Below, in pieces: positions 36,029-44,545 of a stretch of 64,000 nt of DNA. Both the position numbers and the translations under genes were made by a program. The notes below the pieces were generated by a model. That model was given only the letters and a program-made list of their open reading frames with translations, was not told the DNA's origin and ran no database searches. Position 1 is the stretch's first letter, and the number at the start of each line of letters is the position of its first letter. The stretch spans positions 29,018-93,017 of the forward strand of contig JAURJQ010000017.1 of the NCBI GenBank assembly GCA_030832185.1. The letters are read 5' to 3'. Source of the DNA: Chitinophagales bacterium. Lineage in GTDB: Bacteria > Bacteroidota > Bacteroidia > Chitinophagales > JADJOU01.

Positions 36029-36239
36029 TTGTTTCTTCAGTTGTTTTCTTAACAGTTTTCTTAGTAGTTTTTTTTGTCTTTTTTACCTCTGGCTCACCAG
36101 CCTCTTCGACTGACACTTTTTTAGTTTTTACAGGTTTAGCTACGATAGCTATCTTTTTTGCCGTTCTCTGCTTTCTTTTCTTGCCATATGATCCATTGGC
36201 AATTTTCCCCTTTTTTGATTTAATATCACCTCTTCCCAT
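36021..36239 (-). CDS. 30S ribosomal protein THX family
   Basis: A 72-residue, very basic protein. Residues 1-24 (MGRGDIKSKKGKIANGSYGK) match the small ribosomal protein THX that binds the head of 16S rRNA in Thermus and is widespread in Bacteroidota. The C-terminal tail (about 40-72) is a low-complexity Lys/Thr/Glu stretch (KKTKKTTKKTVKKT) not needed for the known fold. Own -7 box upstream; the TlpA gene follows with overlap. Confidence 0.82.
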   Translation of the reverse strand: MGRGDIKSKKGKIANGSYGKKRKQRTAKKIAIVAKPVKTKKVSVEEAGEPEVKKTKKTTKKTVKKTTEETNE

Positions 36240-36281
36240 TTGATGTTGTAATTTAAGTTGTTTATAAAAATTTACTATCTA

Positions 36282-36289
36282 CAAATATA
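36282..36289 (-). promoter_or_regulatory. Bacteroidota -7 box (TATATTTG)
   Basis: TATATTTG on the minus strand lies 42 bases before the THX ATG and sits inside a 6-bp inverted repeat (TATCTA / TAGATA). Confidence 0.45.
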
Positions 36290-36387
36290 GATAAAAAAAA
36301 TTGTTTTAGATATATTGCTTCATGGCTTTTAGCAATAACTCTTGTCTAATATTGCCGACTAGACTATTGAAAAGTAGAATAACCTAT

Positions 36388-36417
36388 AAAAAAAATACTC
36401 CACCCGAAGGCGGAGTA
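36388..36417 (-). terminator. Rho-independent terminator of the HU gene
   Basis: On the minus strand a hairpin TACTCC..GGAGTA with a CC/GG inner pair (one mismatch) around a short loop is followed by about eight U. It lies 33 bases after the HU stop. Confidence 0.75.
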
Positions 36418-36450
36418 TAAGTAAGCAAGTAAAAAAATATTATTTTTAAA

Positions 36451-36738
36451 TTACTTGATTTTTGCTTTTGCAGCAGAAGCAGAAAGATCTGCACCAGCTT
36501 TAAATTTAGCTACAGTTTTAGCAGCTATCTTGATTTCTTTGCCAGTTTGAGGATTTCTTCCTGTTCTAGCGCTTCTTTTAGATACAGAAAAAGTTCCAAA
36601 TCCTACTAAAGTAACTTTGTTACCTTTTTGTAGTGTAGACTTTACTGCATTCATGAAAGAATTCAATGCATCACCAGCTGAAGCTTTAGTGATACCAGCG
36701 TCAGCTGCAATTTTGTCGATTAAATCTCCTTTGTTCAT
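36451..36738 (-). CDS. hup: HU/IHF-family DNA-binding protein
   Basis: A 95-residue nucleoid protein. The N-terminal helices ([21 protein letters not shown]) and the arm region [26 protein letters not shown] are the canonical HU signature (GFG-F and RNP-TG). A short Ala/Lys tail ends the protein. It binds and bends DNA as a dimer. It has its own promoter region and terminator, and is monocistronic. Confidence 0.95.
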   Translation of the reverse strand: MNKGDLIDKIAADAGITKASAGDALNSFMNAVKSTLQKGNKVTLVGFGTFSVSKRSARTGRNPQTGKEIKIAAKTVAKFKAGADLSASAAKAKIK

Positions 36739-37050
36739 CTTTAAAGATTTTAGGTTGTGAATAATTTATAACGAGAACAAATTTAGAGCAAAACGCCTGT
36801 TTATAATACATCTGTAAGATTTAGTTTCATCTACTCTGTGGAAAACCCTTGTAAACAGGCATAACTTAATAGTCAAACAATTGTATTTCAGCAAATTAGT
36901 TTTAAATTTATTTTTTCAAAATGTTGATTAATTTCCTTGTAAATTATAGCTTGCAACCCTTATAAAACCTGTATTTACAAAATAATAATAGGAAAAACAC
37001 CTAGATTTTAATAAATTTGTAGCTATAAATGTTAAACTAAATTCTCGACA
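36739..37050. other. 312-base divergent intergenic region
   Basis: This gap lies between the HU gene (minus) and a small lipoprotein gene (plus). On the minus strand TAAATTTG at 36778-36785 is a candidate HU -7 box, 39 bases before the ATG. A perfect 9-bp inverted repeat, GCCTGTTTA at 36795-36803 and TAAACAGGC at 36852-36860, is separated by 48 bases. No gene is visible. Confidence 0.5.
37012..37019 (+). promoter_or_regulatory. Bacteroidota -7 box (TAAATTTG)
   Basis: TAAATTTG lies 31 bases before the GTG of the small lipoprotein gene and probably serves the lipoprotein-phoH-purC run. Confidence 0.45.
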
Positions 37051-37257
37051 GTGAAATACATATTTTTAATTCTAGCCTTTTTGATGCTCCAATCTGCATG
37101 CAAAAAAGCATCTACTTATTCCTCTGTCTGCAATGATGAAAGTAAACGCAAAAGTGGAAGCGTATCTGGAAAAGAAATTTCAACAACCAAAGTAAAAAGA
37201 AATTCCTATAGGAATAATACTAGAAGACCCCACAGACTTGGCCTACTCAGACGATAA
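37051..37257 (+). CDS. Small lipoprotein, unknown function
   Basis: A 68-residue protein with a GTG start and a lipoprotein signal peptide (MKYIFLILAFLMLQSAC, Cys17). The mature part, about 50 residues, is hydrophilic, Ser-rich and then strongly basic (RRPHRLGLLRR). No family recognised. It is short enough to be chance, but the signal sequence and lipobox are clear, and phoH follows after 21 bases. Confidence 0.5.
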   Translation: MKYIFLILAFLMLQSACKKASTYSSVCNDESKRKSGSVSGKEISTTKVKRNSYRNNTRRPHRLGLLRR

Positions 37258-37278
37258 TCATCCTTACATATTTAATAT

Positions 37279-38229
37279 ATGATAGAAAGTACTATACTAT
37301 TACAAGATATAGACCCATTGGTATTATATGGAGTGAATAATAATAAACTCGATGTACTAAAAAAAGCATTTCCATTACTTAGAATGGTTTTTAGAGGAGA
37401 TAAAATCAAAGTAAGTGGAAAGGTAGATGAAATAGAGCAATTCGAACTCAAGATGCGCGTTATTGTAGAGCATATCAAGCAATATCAGGACATAACGCTT
37501 AAAGATATTGAAAAAATAGCTATGAGTGAAACTCCTAACGCTGCTTATTTAGCTAAGCCAACGGGGGATGTCATCGTATATGGCAATAATGGACATGCAG
37601 TGCGAGCTCGTACACCTAATCAACGAGTGATGGTGGAGCAAAATCTAAAAAATGATATCCTATTCGCTATAGGACCTGCTGGTACAGGAAAGACTTATAC
37701 CGCTGTAGCCCTAGCCGTCAAAGCATGGAAGGAAAAACAAGTCAAAAGAATTGTACTAACTAGGCCTGCTGTGGAGGCTGGAGAAAATTTAGGTTTTCTT
37801 CCTGGGGATTTAAGAGAAAAAGTAGACCCCTACCTTCGGCCATTGTATGATGCATTGGAAGATATGATTCCATTTGACAAATTGACTCAGCTCAAAGAAA
37901 CAAGAATTATAGAAGTAGCTCCGCTGGCTTTTATGAGAGGACGTACACTTGATAATGCCTTTATTATCCTAGATGAAGCTCAAAATGCCACATCCATGCA
38001 GCTCAAAATGTTCCTAACTCGTATAGGACCTAATGCAAAATGCATTGTCACAGGAGACGTCACACAGATAGATTTGCCTAGATCACAACAAAGTGGATTG
38101 CCTCATACATTGCGAATACTTGACGAAATAGAAGGAATCGGCATAGTAAGGCTCACGAATGAAGATGTCATAAGACATAGACTAGTAGCAAAGATCATAA
38201 CAGCCTTCGAAAATAATCCTGAAAAATAA
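37279..38229 (+). CDS. phoH: PhoH-family ATPase
   Basis: A 316-residue PhoH-like P-loop protein. An N-terminal KH-like/PhoH_N region (1-85) precedes the ATPase core with Walker A GPAGTGKT at 132-139, RPAVEAGENLGFLPGDL, and Walker B FIILDEAQN. Family members have ATP-dependent RNA-related roles; E. coli ybeZ, the close relative, works with the YbeY RNase. Its stop TAA overlaps the purC ATG by one base. Confidence 0.92.
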   Translation: MIESTILLQDIDPLVLYGVNNNKLDVLKKAFPLLRMVFRGDKIKVSGKVDEIEQFELKMRVIVEHIKQYQDITLKDIEKIAMSETPNAAYLAKPTGDVIVYGNNGHAVRARTPNQRVMVEQNLKNDILFAIGPAGTGKTYTAVALAVKAWKEKQVKRIVLTRPAVEAGENLGFLPGDLREKVDPYLRPLYDALEDMIPFDKLTQLKETRIIEVAPLAFMRGRTLDNAFIILDEAQNATSMQLKMFLTRIGPNAKCIVTGDVTQIDLPRSQQSGLPHTLRILDEIEGIGIVRLTNEDVIRHRLVAKIITAFENNPEK

Positions 38230-39158
38230 TGCTTCGATTAAGTCCAGACACAGCCTATTATAAAGGGAAAGTTAGAGATGTCTATACAAAAGGAGATTTT
38301 ATATTTATTATAGTCTCAGATAGGATATCTGCTTTTGACGTAGTATTGCCGGCCCCGATACCTTATAAAGGTGGCGTACTGAATGGAATTTCAACTTTTT
38401 TCCTTCATCAAACCAAAGATATTGTTCCAAATTGGCTTATTGACACACCTAATAGCCATGTAGCGTTCGGTCATTTAGCGCCTACGATTCCTATCGAAGT
38501 CATTGTGCGCGGATATATATCTGGAAGTATGTGGCGTGCCTATGATGCTGGTGAGCGAATGTTTTGTGGAAATTTACTTCCTGATGGATTGAAAAATAAT
38601 CAAAAATTAGAATCCCCAATTATTACACCTACAACCAAAGCTTCAGCAGGTCATGATGAAAATACATCGGAAGAAGAAATTCTGAAAGATGGTGTAATCA
38701 GTAAAACTGATTGGGATTTGATAAAAAAATACTCCCTAGAACTATTTAATTTTGGTTCGCAATATGCGAGTACAAAAAATTTAATCTTAGTTGACACCAA
38801 ATTTGAATTTGGAAGAAAAAAAGATGGTCAAATTATTCTCATTGATGAAATATTAACTCCTGATAGCTCTCGCTACTTTATTGCAGATAGTTATTTGGAT
38901 AAATTCAATCTGGGAGAAACCCCTAGCCAACTTTCCAAAGAATTTGTTCGTCAATGGTTAATAGAAAATAATTTTATGGGGCAAAAGGGTGAAATGGTTC
39001 CTGAAATGACCACAGACTGGGTCAATACCATTTCCGAAAGATATATTGAACTCTATAATAAACTAATTGACCAACCTTTTGTCAAAGAATCAAAAGAATT
39101 TAATTTAGTCAAAATTCAAACTACTTATGACGCGTTCTGTCAGAACTATTATGCTTAA
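38229..39158 (+). CDS. purC: Phosphoribosylaminoimidazole-succinocarboxamide synthase
   Basis: A 309-residue SAICAR synthetase, the step of purine synthesis that joins CAIR with aspartate using ATP. Motifs: YKGKVRDVY near the start (YxGKVRD), SDRISAFDVVLP, EVIVRGYISGSMW (RGYxxGS), DTKFEFG and DEILTPDSSR. It belongs to the longer (about 300-residue) form found in Bacteroidota and eukaryotes. It is co-translated with phoH upstream and overlaps the next gene by 8 bases. Confidence 0.95.
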   Translation: MLRLSPDTAYYKGKVRDVYTKGDFIFIIVSDRISAFDVVLPAPIPYKGGVLNGISTFFLHQTKDIVPNWLIDTPNSHVAFGHLAPTIPIEVIVRGYISGSMWRAYDAGERMFCGNLLPDGLKNNQKLESPIITPTTKASAGHDENTSEEEILKDGVISKTDWDLIKKYSLELFNFGSQYASTKNLILVDTKFEFGRKKDGQIILIDEILTPDSSRYFIADSYLDKFNLGETPSQLSKEFVRQWLIENNFMGQKGEMVPEMTTDWVNTISERYIELYNKLIDQPFVKESKEFNLVKIQTTYDAFCQNYYA

Positions 39159-40179
39159 AAAATTAGCATTTATAGCAATATGCATTTCGTATTCCTTCCT
39201 TTCCGCCCAGGAAAAATTCAATATAGGCCTTATAGGTTTCTATAACTTGGAAAATCTATATGACACGATAGATCAAGACGATGTCAACGACGAGGAATTT
39301 ACACCCGATGGCACAAGAAGATATACAGGAGAAATATACCTAGACAAACTATCTAAACTAGAAAAGGTAGTGTCTGAGATTGGCACAGATCATAGCCCTG
39401 AGGGTCTAGCCATCATAGGTGTAGCTGAAATTGAGAACCGAAGTGTTTTGAGAGATCTCTGCAATCAGAATGCTTTGAAATCTAGGAATTATAAAATAGT
39501 GCACTATGATTCGAAAGACGCCAGGGGTATAGATGTAGGTCTACTTTATAACCCAAAATATTTCAAGGTCCTGAAGTCAGACAAGATTTATGTAGACATG
39601 GAAGATCTAGGCGAGGGCAGAACTAGAGATATTCTATGGGTACAGGGTCTCTTTATGGGAGAAGAAATGCATATCATGGTCGCTCACTGGCCTAGCCGAA
39701 GAGGAGGAGAAGAAGTCTCCATGCCTAAGCGATGCCGTGCGGCTGAGTTTATGCGTGCCAAAACAGATAGTATTTTACTTCAAAATCCTTTGGCCAATGT
39801 AGTAGTGATGGGAGATCTGAACGATGACCCCACCAGTCCTAGTTTAGTGAAATGTTTAAAATCTACTGGTAAAAAAGAAGAAGCTATAGACGGCAAATTT
39901 TTCAATCCTTTTTATGACTATTTTAAAAAAGGTATAGGCACTCTCGCCTATGCAGATGCATGGAATTTGTTTGACCAGATTCTAGTTTCACCTCAGGTCT
40001 TGTCAAGCAAAAATCCTCTAATATTCGGCGGTGGATATATCTTTAGCAGAAACTATATGGTGCAAATAGACGGCCAATACAAAGGCTATCCGCTGAGAAC
40101 CTACAATGGAGACCTCTATCAAGGTGGATTTTCAGATCATTTTCCGACCTATGTGGTTTTTAAAAAGAAAGTGAAATAA
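39151..40179 (+). CDS. Secreted endonuclease/exonuclease/phosphatase-fold protein
   Basis: About 342 residues. I chose the ATG at 39151 (MLKKLAFIA), which opens a signal peptide ending FLSAQ; the frame extends 8 codons further into purC. The mature protein has the DNase I/EEP fold signatures: GFYNLENLYD, GVAEIENR (metal-binding Glu), HWPSRRGG (catalytic His), VVMGDLNDDPTSP and SDHFP at the C-terminus. It is probably an extracytoplasmic metal-dependent nuclease or phosphodiesterase. Substrate unknown. An inverted-repeat unit begins right after its stop. Confidence 0.85.
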   Translation: MLKKLAFIAICISYSFLSAQEKFNIGLIGFYNLENLYDTIDQDDVNDEEFTPDGTRRYTGEIYLDKLSKLEKVVSEIGTDHSPEGLAIIGVAEIENRSVLRDLCNQNALKSRNYKIVHYDSKDARGIDVGLLYNPKYFKVLKSDKIYVDMEDLGEGRTRDILWVQGLFMGEEMHIMVAHWPSRRGGEEVSMPKRCRAAEFMRAKTDSILLQNPLANVVVMGDLNDDPTSPSLVKCLKSTGKKEEAIDGKFFNPFYDYFKKGIGTLAYADAWNLFDQILVSPQVLSSKNPLIFGGGYIFSRNYMVQIDGQYKGYPLRTYNGDLYQGGFSDHFPTYVVFKKKVK

Positions 40180-40180
40180 T

Positions 40181-40208
40181 TTAATTTGAAAATGTGACAA
40201 TTTGAAAA
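40181..40208 (+). repeat. Left 28-base inverted repeat of the four-helix-bundle unit
   Basis: It begins TTAATTTGAAAA and ends CAATTTGAAAA. It matches the reverse complement of 40647-40674 at 24 of 28 positions; the four mismatches are consecutive in the centre. Both copies are bounded outside by TTAA. Confidence 0.8.
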
Positions 40209-40277
40209 TATATTACTGAAATATTCAAGTATTGAATTTTTTTCGAATAGTTAGTGTTTATCTTTTAAAATTTAAAA

Positions 40278-40634
40278 ATGAGAAACGATAAAGAAAATCT
40301 AATTGTAACCAAAACTTTTCAGTTTGCCTTGCTTTCCGTTGATTATTGTGAACAATTGGAAGAACTAAAGAAATATGTAATTGCAAGACAACTATTGAAG
40401 TCATCTACCGCAATTGGTGCAAATGCTAGGGAAGCCCAAAATGCTGAAAGCCGAGCTGATTTTATACATAAAATGAAAATAGCTGCAAAGGAAGCTGACG
40501 AAACAGAATATTGGTTAGAGCTTTGTCAATGTGCAAAGAACTATCCGGATTGTAAAGATTTAATTTCAATCAACAAAGATATAATCAAAATGCTTACTAA
40601 AATTATCTCTACAGCAAAAACAAACAAAGCATAA
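40278..40634 (+). CDS. Four-helix-bundle protein (23S rRNA intervening-sequence type)
   Basis: A 118-residue helical protein of the S23/IVP family, recognisable by KTFQFALLSVDYCEQL, QLLKSSTAIGANAREAQNAES, DFIHKMKIAAKEADETEYWLEL and IISTAKTN. Members were first seen inside intervening sequences of 23S rRNA genes but are common as stand-alone genes in Bacteroidota; function unknown, perhaps nucleic-acid binding. Here it is alone between 28-base inverted repeats, directly before folA. No rRNA is nearby. Whether the unit is mobile is inference. Confidence 0.88.
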   Translation: MRNDKENLIVTKTFQFALLSVDYCEQLEELKKYVIARQLLKSSTAIGANAREAQNAESRADFIHKMKIAAKEADETEYWLELCQCAKNYPDCKDLISINKDIIKMLTKIISTAKTNKA

Positions 40635-40646
40635 TTCATTTTCAAA

Positions 40647-40674
40647 TTTTCAAATTGGATAATTTTCAAATTAA
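40647..40674 (+). repeat. Right 28-base inverted repeat, overlapping the folA start
   Basis: This partner of 40181-40208 ends TTTTCAAATTAA. The TTG start codon of folA and the first codons (D-N-F-Q-I-N) lie inside it. Confidence 0.8.
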
Positions 40675-41170
40675 CTTAGTAGTCGCCTACAGTCAGAACC
40701 ATGCTATTGGCAAGGACAATCAACTTTTGTGGCATTTAGCAGATGATATGGCTTTTTTTAAACTGCAAACTTCTGGGAAAACAGTGGTCATGGGAAAGAA
40801 TACCTATCTTTCTCTTCCTAAAAAATTTAGACCGCTACCTAATAGAAAAAATGTAGTCATCAGCCGTCAAGAACCTATTGAGGAGCATGAAAATCTAAGC
40901 TGGTATAAATCTTTGGAAGAAGCCATTTCTGCTCTTAAGAAAACTGAAGACGAAATTTACATTATAGGCGGAGGCACAATTTATGAGCAAACGCTCCCAA
41001 TGACAGATGTGGTGTACGCCACAGAAGTCAAAGTCGATATAAAAGGGGATACTTATTTTCCTTCACTCAATCCAAACGAATGGACTCGCGAAGTTCTCCA
41101 TTCATTTCCAAAAAATGATAAAAATGAATATGATTTTGAGGTAGTGAAATATGAAAAAATAAAATTGTAA
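40655..41170 (+). CDS. folA: Dihydrofolate reductase
   Basis: A 171-residue enzyme reducing dihydrofolate with NADPH. Typical motifs are INLVVAYSQNHAIGKDNQLLWHLADDM (N-terminal substrate site, acidic residue in LADDM), TVVMGKNTYLSLP, NVVISRQ and IYIIGGGTIYEQ. The only usable start is TTG at 40655, which lies in the right inverted repeat, so the first five residues (MDNFQ) appear supplied by that repeat. The rest of the domain is intact. Confidence 0.93.
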   Translation: MDNFQINLVVAYSQNHAIGKDNQLLWHLADDMAFFKLQTSGKTVVMGKNTYLSLPKKFRPLPNRKNVVISRQEPIEEHENLSWYKSLEEAISALKKTEDEIYIIGGGTIYEQTLPMTDVVYATEVKVDIKGDTYFPSLNPNEWTREVLHSFPKNDKNEYDFEVVKYEKIKL

Positions 41171-41226
41171 CCTTTTCTCATTTATCACACTAATTAAAAA
41201 AACTCTAACTAAATAATTTGTCTAAA

Positions 41227-42033
41227 ATGAATAATATTCAAGATCATGAAATAGATTATAAAATAGTAGGCTCCGAACTACAATACGTAGAAGTAGAACT
41301 TGACCCAAATGAAGTCGTCATAGCAGAATCTGGCTCATTTATGTATATGCGCGAAGGGATAGAAATGCAGACGATTTTCGGCGATGGCTCACGTCAGTCT
41401 CAAAATTCTGGAGTACTCGGCAATCTGCTCAATGCAGGGAAACGATTGCTCACTGGCGAAAGTCTTTTTATGACTGCCTATACTAATGTGGGAAATAAAA
41501 AATCTCAAGTAGCTTTTGCTTCTCCCTATCCTGGAAAAATAATTCCCCTAGATTTAAATAAACTCGGTGGTAAAATCATCTGTCAGAAAGATGCATTCCT
41601 CTGCGCGGCTAAGGGCGTAGAAGTCGGTATAGAATTTCAGCGCAAACTAGGCACTGGACTCTTCGGAGGTGAAGGCTTTATCATGCAGAAATTGATAGGA
41701 GATGGCATGGCTTTTATGCATGCAGGTGGACACGTAGAAGAATTTCAACTTCAGCCTGGTCAGGTATTGAAGGTGGATACGGGCTGTATCGTGGGATTTA
41801 CTCAAGGGGTCAATTACGATATACAACGTATCAAAGGTATCCGAAATATGGTTTTCGGAGGTGAAGGCATTTTCTATGCTGTCCTCAGTGGCACAGGAAC
41901 TGTCTGGCTACAAACACTACCAATTTCTCGCCTAGCTGCCAGAATCTTCTCTTATGCGCCTCAAAATGGTGGATCCAATGAAGAAGGAAGTATTCTAGGA
42001 GGACTTGGCCAGCTGATAGGAGGGGATAGGTAA
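41227..42033 (+). CDS. AIM24-family (TIGR00266) protein
   Basis: About 268 residues. The protein has the double beta-barrel-like repeats of the AIM24 family: QYVEVELDPNEVVIAESGSFMYM, GKRLLTGESLFMTAYTN, GKIIPLDL, and the C-terminal FGGEGIFYAVLSGTGTVWLQTLP. Members are widespread; yeast AIM24 is mitochondrial and the bacterial role is unknown. I chose the ATG at 41227 over a TTG at 41218. It stands between folA and an MFS gene on the same strand. Confidence 0.88.
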   Translation: MNNIQDHEIDYKIVGSELQYVEVELDPNEVVIAESGSFMYMREGIEMQTIFGDGSRQSQNSGVLGNLLNAGKRLLTGESLFMTAYTNVGNKKSQVAFASPYPGKIIPLDLNKLGGKIICQKDAFLCAAKGVEVGIEFQRKLGTGLFGGEGFIMQKLIGDGMAFMHAGGHVEEFQLQPGQVLKVDTGCIVGFTQGVNYDIQRIKGIRNMVFGGEGIFYAVLSGTGTVWLQTLPISRLAARIFSYAPQNGGSNEEGSILGGLGQLIGGDR

Positions 42034-42054
42034 GTATATTTATTTCCAATTCCT

Positions 42055-42062
42055 TATCTTTG
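42055..42062 (+). promoter_or_regulatory. Bacteroidota -7 box (TATCTTTG)
   Basis: TATCTTTG, a perfect TAnnTTTG match, ends 7 bases before the ATG of the MFS gene, implying a very short or absent leader. Confidence 0.55.
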
Positions 42063-42069
42063 CGGTCTT

Positions 42070-43314
42070 ATGACAAAAAAGACGTGGATAATCATTATTA
42101 TTTCGGCTCTAGGATATTTCGTAGATATCTATGATTTGATCCTTTTTGGCATTATTAAGAAGGAGAGCTTATTCGCACTAGGGTATAATGAGATCACCTA
42201 TAAGGTCTATGAAGTATCCCTTTTTAACTACCAAATGACCGGAATGGTCATCGGCGGTATACTTTGGGGAATGATCGGCGATAAGCGTGGACGGGTCATC
42301 GTGCTCTTTGGATCTATTCTGATGTATTCCATAGCCAATATTCTCAATGCATTTGTAACCGACATCAATACCTACAAAATATTAAGACTATTGGCAGGCA
42401 TAGGACTAGCTGGTGAGCTAGGCGCTGGGGTCACACTCATGTCTGAAACAATAGCAAAAGGGAAACGAGGGCTCGGCACTATGCTCATTGTGACCTTTGG
42501 AGCACTAGGAGGAGTATTCGCTACGTTAGTAGGTAATAAAGGTGCGATGCTCAACTCTTTATTCGACACCAACCTTCAAAACTGGCAGATGGCCTACCTT
42601 GTAGGGGGTATCATGGGACTTTTGTTGCTCCTGCTTCGCACCAGCAATCTTGAAAGTACTATGTATATAAAAATGGAGAAATCAGGTGTCAAGAAAGGAA
42701 GTCTATGGCAGATTGTATCTAGCGGTGATTTATTGAAAATATATATGAGCTGCATAGCCGTTGGTATTCCCATTTGGTTTATCATCGGTGTATTGATTAA
42801 TCTAGGCGACCGATTTGCATTTAAAAATAGTGGTATACATATAGAAGTGCCTATCTGCATTATGTGGACATATATAGGATTATCCACTGGCGATATAGTG
42901 AGTGGGGTGCTCAGTCAGTTGCTAAGAAATAGAAAAACGGTGATTTACATCTATCTCACCATGGCCTTTTTTGCTAGCTGTGTTTTTATGTTTACTACAG
43001 ATCAGAAGCCTAATTTCTACTACACCATGTCGTATGTCTTAGGTTTCGCTACAGGCTATTGGGCACTATTTGTTATCAATAGTGCGGAGCAGTTTGGAAC
43101 CAACCTCAGAGCTACAGCTAGCTCCACAGTTCCTAATTTTGTGAGAGGCACTGTCGTACCAATTACTTGGATTTTCGTCACGTTCTCTGCCCATCCCGAC
43201 GCCAAGATGATTCAAATAGCCTTCTTTATATGTTTTATATGTTTCTTGCTCGCCGTATTTGGTACAGCTATGATAGAAGACGGGTTTGACAAAGAATTGG
43301 ATTTTATCCATTGA
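42070..43314 (+). CDS. MFS transporter (metabolite:proton symporter-like)
   Basis: A 414-residue carrier with twelve predicted helices. The conserved loop 2-3 motif appears as GMIGDKRGR near residue 65. The N-terminus (ALGYFVDIYDLILFG) resembles the sugar-phosphate/aromatic-acid symporter branch, where an Asp in helix 1 is conserved. Substrate cannot be assigned. It is followed by a 154-base gap with nothing distinctive. Confidence 0.85.
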   Translation: MTKKTWIIIIISALGYFVDIYDLILFGIIKKESLFALGYNEITYKVYEVSLFNYQMTGMVIGGILWGMIGDKRGRVIVLFGSILMYSIANILNAFVTDINTYKILRLLAGIGLAGELGAGVTLMSETIAKGKRGLGTMLIVTFGALGGVFATLVGNKGAMLNSLFDTNLQNWQMAYLVGGIMGLLLLLLRTSNLESTMYIKMEKSGVKKGSLWQIVSSGDLLKIYMSCIAVGIPIWFIIGVLINLGDRFAFKNSGIHIEVPICIMWTYIGLSTGDIVSGVLSQLLRNRKTVIYIYLTMAFFASCVFMFTTDQKPNFYYTMSYVLGFATGYWALFVINSAEQFGTNLRATASSTVPNFVRGTVVPITWIFVTFSAHPDAKMIQIAFFICFICFLLAVFGTAMIEDGFDKELDFIH

Positions 43315-43468
43315 TTTCTGCATCAAAATCTCATCCGGCGATACTTATTCCGTAAGAGATATATTGAAAATTCTAAGATATTACTAACAAGGCGTTATAC
43401 CCAAAATTGCTTGGTATATTTCCACTACACAAATGATATTAGTTCGTATTTTTACAGAAATTCTAATT

Positions 43469-44518
43469 ATGAACTTTTGGAAAATTATCGGCATAATACT
43501 ACTTATTCCCCTCAGCTATGTAATAGGTTGTATCGTCTATGCTAAGGTGACTTATTTCGATCCCCCTATCATAGAGCTACTATACTCTAATAATCAGGCT
43601 CCAAAACTAGAAGGAGATTCCTTCTCTACCATGATATGGAATATAGGCTATGCCGGGCTGGGAGCAGAATCCGATTTTTTCTACGATGGTGGTAAAATGA
43701 TGAATCCAGAAGAGAAGATGGTGCATAAATATTTCGATGGGATAGTCAATAGCCTGTCTGATACTAGCATAGATTTTATCTTATTGCAAGAAGTAGATTC
43801 TCATTCGAAAAGAAGCTACTATTTAGATCAAGTTTCCTTTCTCAAGGCACAGGCACATAAATCCAATCCTTTTTCGCATTTTGTTTATAACTATAAAGTG
43901 AACTACATACCACAGCCATGGACAGAACCTATGGGCAAGGTCAATAGCGGCCTATTATCACTCGCTAAATATGAGCCCTACAAAGTAGAGCGCCATCAAT
44001 TACCCGGTAAATTCGGCTTTCCAAAGCAGTTGTTTTTCCTGCGCAGATGCCTATTGATTCAATATTTTCATCTGACCAATGGCAAGGACTTAATTTTAAT
44101 CAATATTCATAATAGCGCCTACGATGATTCTGGCCAACTAAAGGCAGAAGAAATGGCCTATCTAAAAACGATATTGGACAAGGAAGATGCTAATGGAAAC
44201 TATATCGTCTGCGGTGGAGATTGGAATCAGTGTCCGCCAGATTTTGCCTACAATAGCCTAGCTGCAGGTAAAGAAGGAGACTATTCCCAGACCAATGTAA
44301 AACCTCTGACCGAAGGTGGTCAATGGATATACGATCCTCAAACAGCAACCAATAGAAAAAATGACAAAGCCTACGATGCTGAAAAAACATTCACCACGGT
44401 GATCGATTTCTTTTGGGTTTCAAAAAATATATCTGCTATTTCTTGTCATGGTATTACTCAGAATTTCGAATTTTCAGACCATCAGCCAGTCGTATTTAAA
44501 TTCAAACTAAACCAATAA
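43469..44518 (+). CDS. Membrane-anchored endonuclease/exonuclease/phosphatase-fold protein
   Basis: About 349 residues from the ATG at 43469 (MNFWKIIGIILLI). One N-terminal membrane helix is followed by an EEP domain: TMIWNIGYAGLG, LLQEVD (metal-binding Glu), NIHNSAYDD, CGGDWNQCPPDF and a C-terminal FSDHQPVVF (catalytic His). It is the second EEP-fold protein in the window but differs from the first and has an anchor rather than a cleaved signal. Natural substrate unknown; phosphodiester or lipid phosphate are both possible. Confidence 0.82.
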   Translation: MNFWKIIGIILLIPLSYVIGCIVYAKVTYFDPPIIELLYSNNQAPKLEGDSFSTMIWNIGYAGLGAESDFFYDGGKMMNPEEKMVHKYFDGIVNSLSDTSIDFILLQEVDSHSKRSYYLDQVSFLKAQAHKSNPFSHFVYNYKVNYIPQPWTEPMGKVNSGLLSLAKYEPYKVERHQLPGKFGFPKQLFFLRRCLLIQYFHLTNGKDLILINIHNSAYDDSGQLKAEEMAYLKTILDKEDANGNYIVCGGDWNQCPPDFAYNSLAAGKEGDYSQTNVKPLTEGGQWIYDPQTATNRKNDKAYDAEKTFTTVIDFFWVSKNISAISCHGITQNFEFSDHQPVVFKFKLNQ

Positions 44519-44545
44519 CAAAAACTAAATCATACGAATCAAGCG

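Noticed and set aside
40278..40634. Intervening sequence of a 23S rRNA gene
   Set aside because: No rRNA sequence flanks the gene; the neighbours are an EEP-fold gene and folA.
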